DNA from: Leuconostoc palmae
Lineage (GTDB): Bacteria; Bacillota; Bacilli; Lactobacillales; Lactobacillaceae
Reading direction: 5' to 3'
DNA length: 64,000 bases
Assembly (NCBI RefSeq): GCF_019656075.1
Contig: NZ_BPKZ01000006.1
Coordinates: 1-64,000, forward strand
Shown: positions 57,352 through 64,000 of the stretch, piece after piece
Numbering within the stretch: position 1 is the first letter of the stretch
How the letters are laid out: every line of letters begins with the position of its first letter
Notes under the pieces: model-generated
What the model was told of the DNA's origin: nothing
Databases searched by the model: none
Seen by the model: the letters and a program-made list of their open reading frames with translations, nothing else
Position numbers and translations under genes: made by a program

Positions 57352-58602
57352 ATGAAAAAAGTATTGGTTATTGGATCTGGTGCACGTGAACATGCTTTAG
57401 CTCAAGCATTCTTACGTAGTAAACAAGTAGAAAGAGTTATTGTGTCACCTGGAAATGATGGAATGACAGATGATGGTATTCAGATTGAATCTGTGCCAGT
57501 GACAGATCTAGAAAGATTGCGTGATTTAGCATTAACACAAGCAGTGGATTTAACATTTGTGGGTAATGAAGAGCCTTTGACGCTTGGCATTGTTGATGTC
57601 TTCCAAAAAGTAGGCTTAAGTATTTTTGGTCCAAGTCGAGCTGCGGCTCAGTTAGAGGGATCAAAATCATTCACCAAGAATATTCTAGAGAAATATAATA
57701 TTCCAACGGCCCAATCAGTTACAGTAACTTCGTTATCTGCAGCATCAAAAGCAGTTGATACATTAGGGTTACCGGTTGTGTTTAAGTTAGACGGATTAGC
57801 ATTAGGTAAAGGAGTAACTATTGTTAATGATAAAACTCAAGTATCTGACTATTTGTCTGAATTATACACACGAGATTCTCATGCTAAACTAGTCGTTGAG
57901 TCTTACTTAGATGGTGTTGAATTTTCAATTTTCTCGCTTGTTGGTCATAATGGTGTGGTTACTCATGCGCCAATAGCACAGGATCATAAGCGTCGTTTTG
58001 ATCACGATAAGGGGCCTAATACTGGTGGAATGGGCGCATATAGTCCAGTTCGTTGGATTAGTGATGAAACACAGGACAGAGCTATTTCAGAATTGGTTAT
58101 GCCAACTATAAAAGCAATGTCAGAAGAAGGAACACCATTTACTGGCGTCTTGTACACAGGTGTTATGTTGACTAAAGATGGGCCTAAAGTCATAGAGTTT
58201 AATGTACGATTTGGTGATCCAGAAGCACAAGTTGTACTGCCGCAATATATGGGTGATTTCTATGAACTTATTGATAAGTTACATCAAGGTAAGGATGTGA
58301 CACCTTCATGGCAAAAAGACGATGTTTACGTTGGTGTTGTTTTAGCTGCAGAAGGTTATCCAGAATCACCAATTACTGGTGCGTTAGTACCAAAAGTAGA
58401 GGATGTCGCACCACTATTGATTAATTATGCAGGTGTAAAAAATGGAATGGCTAGTGGTGGCCGTGTGGCAACAGTGGTTGCTCATGGTCAAGATGCAACC
58501 ACAGCACAGCAAAAAGTTTATGATAAAATTAAACAGTTAATTACTGATTTACAGTATAGGCAAGACATTGCGTATCAAGCAGTCCAACATGAAAATAAAT
58601 AA
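57352..58602 (+). CDS. purD: Phosphoribosylamine-glycine ligase
   Basis: Joins glycine to phosphoribosylamine with ATP. The 416-aa ATP-grasp enzyme starts KVLVIGSGAREHALA and has HDKGPNTGGMGAY and EFNVRFGDPEAQ. SD AGAGG precedes the ATG. Separated from the main pur operon by the Nudix gene and its own PurBoxes. fhs follows after 45 nt, so purD-fhs is probably one transcript. Confidence 0.96.
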   Translation: MKKVLVIGSGAREHALAQAFLRSKQVERVIVSPGNDGMTDDGIQIESVPVTDLERLRDLALTQAVDLTFVGNEEPLTLGIVDVFQKVGLSIFGPSRAAAQLEGSKSFTKNILEKYNIPTAQSVTVTSLSAASKAVDTLGLPVVFKLDGLALGKGVTIVNDKTQVSDYLSELYTRDSHAKLVVESYLDGVEFSIFSLVGHNGVVTHAPIAQDHKRRFDHDKGPNTGGMGAYSPVRWISDETQDRAISELVMPTIKAMSEEGTPFTGVLYTGVMLTKDGPKVIEFNVRFGDPEAQVVLPQYMGDFYELIDKLHQGKDVTPSWQKDDVYVGVVLAAEGYPESPITGALVPKVEDVAPLLINYAGVKNGMASGGRVATVVAHGQDATTAQQKVYDKIKQLITDLQYRQDIAYQAVQHENK

Positions 58603-58647
58603 TTTGCTCCGTTCATAAAAATCATAATTAAGCGAGGAATTTAAACC

Positions 58648-60312
58648 ATGCAAACAGATATAGACATTGCACAATCAGCGGAAATAATACCAATCACTGA
58701 AATTGCTAAATCTGCTGGATTACATCCTAATGAGATTGAGCCGTATGGCTATGATAAAGCTAAAATTAACTTGGATTCGTCAGTTGAACGTAAAAAAGAG
58801 TTAGGGAAATTAGTATTAGTGACCTCTATTAATCCCACACCTGCTGGCGAAGGGAAATCAACTGTGACGGTCGGTTTGGCAGATGCTCTTGCATTAGCTG
58901 GCAAAAAAACAATGATTGCTTTGCGTGAACCTTCTCTGGGTCCTGTTATGGGTATGAAAGGTGGAGCAACTGGTGGCGGCATGTCTCAAGTGATTCCAAT
59001 GGCAGATATTAACTTACATTTTACTGGTGACTTTCATGCATTAACTGCAGCTCATGATACGTTAGCAGCAGTTTTAGATAATAGTCTGCAACAAGGTAAC
59101 CCGCTAAATATTGATCCACGGCGTATCATTTGGAAGCGTGTATTAGATATCAATGATCGATCTTTGCGTCATATATCTATTGGTATGGGCGGGCCAACTT
59201 CTGGTGTACCAAGAGAAGATGGTTTTGATATAACAGTTGCTTCTGAGTTAATGGCAATATTAACTTTATCAAAAAATTTAATGGATTTGAAAAATCGTGT
59301 GTCGCGTATTGTGGTTGGATATACTTACGATAAGAAGCCGGTAACCGTTGCTGATTTAAATGTGGCTGGTGCATTAACGGTGCTTTTAAAAGATGCCATA
59401 AAACCTAATCTAGTTCAGACATTAGCTCATACGCCAGCTATTATTCATGGTGGTCCATTTGCTAACATTGCTCAGGGAACAAATTCAATTCTAGCAACTC
59501 GAACAGCCTTACAATTAGCTGATTATGCAGTGACAGAAAGTGGATTTGGTGCTGATTTAGGAGGAGAAAAATTTTTAGATGTTAAAGTTCCTTTGCTTGG
59601 CAAAACACCTGATGCAATAGTTGTTGTAGCAACAGTTCGTGCTTTAAAGCACCACGGTGGTGTTGGTCTAGATGAATTAAACACTGAAAACTTAGATGCT
59701 TTGTCTATAGGACTGGAAAATTTAGGACAGCATTTACAAGCTATGGGACGTTACGGTGTTCCGGTAGTAGTCGCAATTAACCGTTTTACTGCTGATACAG
59801 ATGCTGAACTTTTATTGATAAAATCATACACCGAACAATTTGGCGCTTCCGCATATACCACAACAGTTTGGGCAGATGGTGGTTCGGGTGCAAAAGACTT
59901 AGCTAATGCAGTGATTGAAGTGGCCGACCAAGAAGCTGATTTTACACCATTGTACCAACCAGAAGATGAAGCAATTGATAAACTTAATGCAATTGTAAAA
60001 ACAATCTATGGTGGCAGCGGTGTTGAGTTGTCCGATAAAGCGCAAAAGCAATTGGATGAATTTAAACTATTGGGCTGGGATAGATTACCAATTATTATGG
60101 CTAAAACACAGTATTCTTTCTCAGATGATCCTAAGAAATTAGGCGCGCCAAAAAATTTTGTGATTCATGTGCGTGAATTTGTACCAAAGTTGGGTGCTGG
60201 ATTCTTGGTTGCGATGACTGGTTCAATTTTAACAATGCCAGGATTACCAAAACATCCTGCGGCATTAGATATTGACATAGATAGTCATGGTAAAATTACA
60301 GGATTGTTTTAG
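58648..60312 (+). CDS. fhs: Formate-tetrahydrofolate ligase
   Basis: Makes 10-formyl-THF from formate, THF and ATP, the donor used by PurN and PurH. The 554-aa protein has the P-loop TPAGEGKST, followed by [10 protein letters not shown] and FADLGGEKF-like [17 protein letters not shown] precedes the ATG. Being behind the PurBoxes with purD ties C1 supply to purine demand. Free formate must come from uptake or another enzyme. Confidence 0.96.
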   Translation: MQTDIDIAQSAEIIPITEIAKSAGLHPNEIEPYGYDKAKINLDSSVERKKELGKLVLVTSINPTPAGEGKSTVTVGLADALALAGKKTMIALREPSLGPVMGMKGGATGGGMSQVIPMADINLHFTGDFHALTAAHDTLAAVLDNSLQQGNPLNIDPRRIIWKRVLDINDRSLRHISIGMGGPTSGVPREDGFDITVASELMAILTLSKNLMDLKNRVSRIVVGYTYDKKPVTVADLNVAGALTVLLKDAIKPNLVQTLAHTPAIIHGGPFANIAQGTNSILATRTALQLADYAVTESGFGADLGGEKFLDVKVPLLGKTPDAIVVVATVRALKHHGGVGLDELNTENLDALSIGLENLGQHLQAMGRYGVPVVVAINRFTADTDAELLLIKSYTEQFGASAYTTTVWADGGSGAKDLANAVIEVADQEADFTPLYQPEDEAIDKLNAIVKTIYGGSGVELSDKAQKQLDEFKLLGWDRLPIIMAKTQYSFSDDPKKLGAPKNFVIHVREFVPKLGAGFLVAMTGSILTMPGLPKHPAALDIDIDSHGKITGLF

Positions 60313-60365
60313 TATAAAATACTATGACCAATATATTTTTAATATAGTGTGGAGGGTGGTTTTCA

Positions 60366-61169
60366 ATGGCTAATTTACAGGTTAACTATTATTCAGAAAT
60401 TTTAGGCATGGATCGTATGATGCACGTTATTTTACCTGAGTTGTCGGATCATAATCCGCAATGGACTTTGGCTGACTTGCAAGATGTGCCTGTACTTTAT
60501 TTATTACATGGAATGTCCGGAGATCAAGACGTTTGGACACGACGGACAAGCATTGAAAGGTTAGTTCGCCAAACATCAATTGCTATTATCATGCCATCTA
60601 CTGATATGGCTTGGTATACGAATACACAATATGGTATGGCATATTTTGATGCGTTAGTAGACGAATTACCACAAAAAGTAGCAACACTATTTCCTCAATT
60701 ATCCACTAGTCGTGAGAAAAATTTTGTTGCTGGACTATCTATGGGAGGGTATGGTGCCTTCAAGATGGCTTTTAGTGGTCAAAGATTCAGTTATGCGGCT
60801 TCTTTATCTGGGGCATTAATGGGAAATCCTAATTTTCCAGAACGTGAAACATGGAAAAGTGATGCCTATTGGCAAGGGGTTTTTGGAGATCTTAAAAATT
60901 TTGAAGGTTCTGATAATGATATCCTAACTCTGGCTAAAAAACAGGTAAGTAAAGAATGTTTAATACCTAAATTATATGCATGGATTGGCGAGCAAGATTA
61001 TTTATTTAACAATAATCAAGAAGCAATTACTCAAATAAAAGCTTTGGGATATGACATACTTTTTGAAACGAGTTCAGGTGAACATGAGTGGTATTATTGG
61101 GATAAACAAATTGAACGGATATTAGAATGGTTGCCAATTAATTATCAACAAGAAAAAAGATTATCTTAA
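60366..61169 (+). CDS. Esterase (EstA / S-formylglutathione hydrolase-like)
   Basis: The 267-aa alpha/beta hydrolase of the esterase D family has an oxyanion region LLHGMSGDQDVW, nucleophile Ser in GLSMGGYGAFK, an acid in WIGEQDYLF and His in SGEHEWYYW. No signal peptide. Lactic relatives are tributyrin esterases; the same family includes S-formylglutathione hydrolases that release formate. SD GGAGGG precedes the ATG, 53 nt after fhs. Confidence 0.82.
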   Translation: MANLQVNYYSEILGMDRMMHVILPELSDHNPQWTLADLQDVPVLYLLHGMSGDQDVWTRRTSIERLVRQTSIAIIMPSTDMAWYTNTQYGMAYFDALVDELPQKVATLFPQLSTSREKNFVAGLSMGGYGAFKMAFSGQRFSYAASLSGALMGNPNFPERETWKSDAYWQGVFGDLKNFEGSDNDILTLAKKQVSKECLIPKLYAWIGEQDYLFNNNQEAITQIKALGYDILFETSSGEHEWYYWDKQIERILEWLPINYQQEKRLS

Positions 61170-61297
61170 AATGAATAATCGATATTGTTTGTTTTTTATA
61201 TTAATTAAAAATAAAAAAACAATTATTATATGTGTTTTATTTACAAAAAATTTATTTGTGTTTAAATGATAAGATAAATTATTAGGAGTAACAAAAA

Positions 61298-62515
61298 ATG
61301 GAGAATAAATGGCTGCGTGCAGCATTGCCTGCTTTGTTAATTCATGGCAGTATCGGTACTGTCTATGCTTGGAGCGTTTTCAAACAAGGCATTGCAGATA
61401 ACATTGGAACACCTGTAGTTAATGTCGAGTGGGCTTTTTCAATTGCTATTTTATTTTTAGGCCTATCTGCAGCAATTTTAGGTAATTTTGTAGAACAAAA
61501 CATAAAAAAATCTGCATTATTAGCAACATTATTTTTTGTGGTTGGTATGTTTGGAACAGGTATTAGTATTCAACGGAAGTCATTGATTGGTATTTATATA
61601 TTTTATGGCGTGATCATGGGTATTGGCTTGGGAATAGGTTATTTGACACCTGTAAAAAATTTAATGTTATGGTTTAAAGAGAATAAAGGATTAGGAACAG
61701 GATTAGCAGTAGCGGGTTTCGGATTATCAAAGATGATTTTTTCACCTATAATGATAAATTTGCAACAAAAATTTGGTTTATGGCAGATGTTTATTATTTT
61801 AAGTATAGTCTTTGCTTTGATGATGGTAATAGGGGCCAGTTTAATTCAGAAACCTGCTGATTGGAAAGAAATCCCTTTAAAAAATCACTTTAATCCTTTA
61901 TCCTTATTTCAGAATAAAAATTTTGTCGGTATTTGGTTAATGTTTTATTTGAACATTACAGCAGGATTGGCTATCATTTCTCAGGAAAAAGATATTTTGA
62001 CCAGTTTAAAATCTTCTAGTGGTTCGGTTATATTTTCAGTGACTGCCATTGCTACTATTGTTAGTATCGATGCCTTTTTTAATGCAGCTGGAAGAATTGG
62101 ATTTGCTAGTATTTCAGATCGTTTAAAAGATCGTAATACAATTTACCAAGTTATTTTTTTGATTTCAACTATTATGGCATTATTATCTTATTGCTTACCA
62201 GAAAATAACTTTTTTGTATCGTTTGTTGTGGTAGTAACTTTTTTCTTCATTAATAGCGGTTATGGTGGTGGATTTTCTGCTTTGCCGCCTTTGTTAGCAG
62301 ATCGATTTGGCATGCGAGCAATTTCAAAAATCCATGGAGCAGCTTTGACAGCATGGGCAGTAGCCGGCTTATCAGGGAATCAATTGGCGAGTTATATTGT
62401 TCACGTTTTGCATATGCCTTATAAAAATGTATATATTGCAATTGCATTTTTATATTTAATAGCGTTTATAATTTCTAAAGTTGTTGTAAAACCTAATCAA
62501 ACAGTTATAAATTAA
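61298..62515 (+). CDS. MFS transporter, OFA (oxalate/formate antiporter) family
   Basis: A 405-aa, 12-helix transporter. The N-terminal helix GSIGTVYAWSVFKQGI is typical of OFA members, as is the GIGLGIGYLTPVKNLMLWF segment. The substrate is a small monocarboxylate or dicarboxylate, possibly formate. It lies between fhs/esterase and purB. SD AGGAG is before the ATG. The 128 bp upstream are extremely AT-rich, with no clear terminator. Confidence 0.78.
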   Translation: MENKWLRAALPALLIHGSIGTVYAWSVFKQGIADNIGTPVVNVEWAFSIAILFLGLSAAILGNFVEQNIKKSALLATLFFVVGMFGTGISIQRKSLIGIYIFYGVIMGIGLGIGYLTPVKNLMLWFKENKGLGTGLAVAGFGLSKMIFSPIMINLQQKFGLWQMFIILSIVFALMMVIGASLIQKPADWKEIPLKNHFNPLSLFQNKNFVGIWLMFYLNITAGLAIISQEKDILTSLKSSSGSVIFSVTAIATIVSIDAFFNAAGRIGFASISDRLKDRNTIYQVIFLISTIMALLSYCLPENNFFVSFVVVVTFFFINSGYGGGFSALPPLLADRFGMRAISKIHGAALTAWAVAGLSGNQLASYIVHVLHMPYKNVYIAIAFLYLIAFIISKVVVKPNQTVIN

Positions 62516-62530
62516 AACGTTTACATTCTT

Positions 62531-62626
62531 AACGTTCGTATTGTATTTCAAAAAATGGGTTATTGTTCGTTAATAACGAATAATGATTTTTGTTTGTGAG
62601 ACAATACTAATAAAATAACGAACGCA
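62531..62626 (+). promoter_or_regulatory. PurR-type operator cluster upstream of purB
   Basis: CGAAC-centred boxes: minus strand at 62531-62543 and 62562-62574 (the latter 12 of 13), a degenerate plus-strand copy at 62572-62584 (CGAAT), and AATAACGAACGCA at 62614-62626. The inverted pair at 62562-62584 mirrors the purE arrangement. Confidence 0.65.
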
Positions 62627-62694
62627 TTATCTGATTTAACTGGTACAATTATATTAGAAATCAGATTATATTAATAAGTAGAGGAAACATAATA

Positions 62695-63990
62695 ATGATA
62701 GAACGCTATTCTCGAGAAATACTTCGTGATATTTGGTCAATGAAAAATCAATATCAAACATGGCTAGATGTTGAAATAGCAGTTGATGCCGGCTGGGTTG
62801 AAGCTGGTCATATTCCAGCTGAAGATCTTAAAAAAATTCGTGAAAACGCTACTTTTGATGTTGATCGCATTGCGGAAATTGAACTATCAACGCGACATGA
62901 CGTGGTTGCTTTTACACGTAATGTTTCGGAATCGCTTGGCGAAGAGCGTAAGTGGATTCATTATGGTTTAACTTCTACTGATGTTGTTGATACAGCACAA
63001 GCTATAAGATTGCGTCAGGCAAACAATGTTATTAAAAAAGATTTACAAGAATGGCAAGAATCAATTAAAGTATTAGCCTTACAATATAAAGATACTGTAA
63101 TGATGGGTCGTACACATGGGGTTCATGCGGAACCAACAACATTTGGCCTTAAGATGGCAAGATTTTATGCTTCTGCTACACGTGCTATTGAGCGTTTTAA
63201 TCGTGTATCAGCTGAAGTAGAGACAGGTAAGTTATCAGGAGCAGTAGGTACATTTGCTAATGTACCACCGTATGTTGAAGCAGTGGCAATGAAAGAATTA
63301 GGATTAACGCCACAACCAATAGGATCACAGGTTCTACCACGAGATTTACACGCTGATTATATTCAAACAATTGCCCTTATTGGTACACAAATGGAAGAAT
63401 TGGCAACAGAAATTCGTTCACTACAACGTTCAGAGATTCATGAAGTTGAAGAAGGATTTGCAAAAGGTCAAAAGGGGTCTTCTGCTATGCCACACAAACG
63501 GAATCCAATTGGTGATGAAAATATTACTGGCTTGGCACGTGTGTTGAGAGGATATGCTGTTACATCCTTAGAAAATGTTACATTATGGCACGAACGTGAT
63601 ATTTCTCATTCTTCTGCAGAACGTATTATTTTAGCAGACGCTACTGCTACACTCGATTATATGCTTACACGTCAAACAAGCATTATTAATAATCTAGGTG
63701 TATTTCCCGAAACAATGCGTCAAAATATGGATCGTACTTATGGTTTGATATACTCACAACGTTTGTTACTGAGTTTGATTGATGCTGGTCTCTCTCGAGA
63801 AAAAGCTTATGATACTGTTCAACCTTTGACAGCCCGGTCATGGGATGAAAGATTAATGTTCCGAGATTTAGTCGATGCTGACAAAACAATTACTTCAAAT
63901 CTAACAAAAGAACAGATTGATGATGCATTTGATTATCGCTACCATTTGAGACATGTTGATGAAATTTTTAAGAGAGTAGGGCTGAAATGA
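62695..63990 (+). CDS. purB: Adenylosuccinate lyase
   Basis: Cleaves SAICAR and adenylosuccinate with release of fumarate. The 431-aa protein has GLTSTDVVDTA, GRTHGVHAEPTTFG and the signature loop GSSAMPHKRNP. SD AGAGGA lies before the ATG. Complete, ending 10 bp before the window edge. ATGA at its stop (63987-63990) could start a following coupled gene that begins M-R-S-L, but only 14 bases are visible. Confidence 0.96.
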   Translation: MIERYSREILRDIWSMKNQYQTWLDVEIAVDAGWVEAGHIPAEDLKKIRENATFDVDRIAEIELSTRHDVVAFTRNVSESLGEERKWIHYGLTSTDVVDTAQAIRLRQANNVIKKDLQEWQESIKVLALQYKDTVMMGRTHGVHAEPTTFGLKMARFYASATRAIERFNRVSAEVETGKLSGAVGTFANVPPYVEAVAMKELGLTPQPIGSQVLPRDLHADYIQTIALIGTQMEELATEIRSLQRSEIHEVEEGFAKGQKGSSAMPHKRNPIGDENITGLARVLRGYAVTSLENVTLWHERDISHSSAERIILADATATLDYMLTRQTSIINNLGVFPETMRQNMDRTYGLIYSQRLLLSLIDAGLSREKAYDTVQPLTARSWDERLMFRDLVDADKTITSNLTKEQIDDAFDYRYHLRHVDEIFKRVGLK

Positions 63991-64000
63991 GATCATTGAT

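Noticed and set aside
1-64000. CRISPR arrays, insertion sequences, replication origin, rRNA operons
   Set aside because: None seen: no regular repeat-spacer pattern, no transposase-like protein, no DnaA-box cluster and no rRNA sequence.

Overview
The window is a chromosomal segment of a low-GC heterofermentative lactic acid bacterium, most likely Leuconostoc. The EF-Tu sequence, T-box controlled leuS and thrS, the type B RNase P RNA, recU-ponA-ypsA-gpsB synteny and the absence of pyruvate formate-lyase beside a formate-using Fhs all fit. The genus is inferred from remembered family sequences, not from a search.

Layout. 1-470 is the edge of a tRNA-Leu(CAG) locus with a truncated YtxH-like tail and tandem short repeats that look like an old integration site. 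708-5.8 kb: serC-serA-pgpA, yebC, flavodoxin and an aquaglyceroporin. 5.9-9.8 kb: a 39-residue ORF, T-box thrS and an amino-acid permease. 9.8-17.2 kb: a DUF1361 protein, infC-rpmI-rplT behind an L20-type leader, a Ser-rich surface protein, RNase J2, a TPR protein, tuf and a 43-residue ORF. 17.3-21.3 kb: an orphan GlnQ ATPase, an rpiA broken by two compensating homopolymer frameshifts, a CcpA-type usp gene, and a minus-strand PPIase / mnmM / PAP2 group. 21.3-29.5 kb: T-box leuS, a MurJ-type flippase, two unrecognised genes, lemA-htpX. 29.5-33.7 kb: a guanine riboswitch followed by guaB, an IMPDH-like pseudoenzyme and guaA. 33.8-40 kb: envelope defence (VanW, BceRS-BceAB). 40.2-46.2 kb: recU-ponA, ypsA, gpsB, rnpB, glnPH. 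46.2-64 kb: the PurR-type purine regulon purE-K-C-S-Q-L-F-M-N-H, a Nudix gene, purD-fhs, an esterase, an OFA-family transporter and purB.

Together the right half builds IMP and, through the guaB-guaA operon, GMP. The formate for the PurN and PurH steps is activated by Fhs, and the transporter and esterase next to fhs may supply that formate.

The two observations I rate highest are these. First, six genes in the first 22 kb have a strong Shine-Dalgarno separated from the start codon by an RNA hairpin that would bring the two together when folded (serC, flavodoxin, Ser-rich protein, TPR protein, usp, leuS). Second, two adjacent IMPDH-family genes carry complementary parts of one IMPDH active site: the first has the catalytic Cys and the Arg-Tyr dyad but no canonical C-terminus, while the second lacks both and keeps the canonical C-terminal segment with the Glu-Ser-His cation-site motif. 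No CRISPR array, insertion sequence or complete prophage is present.
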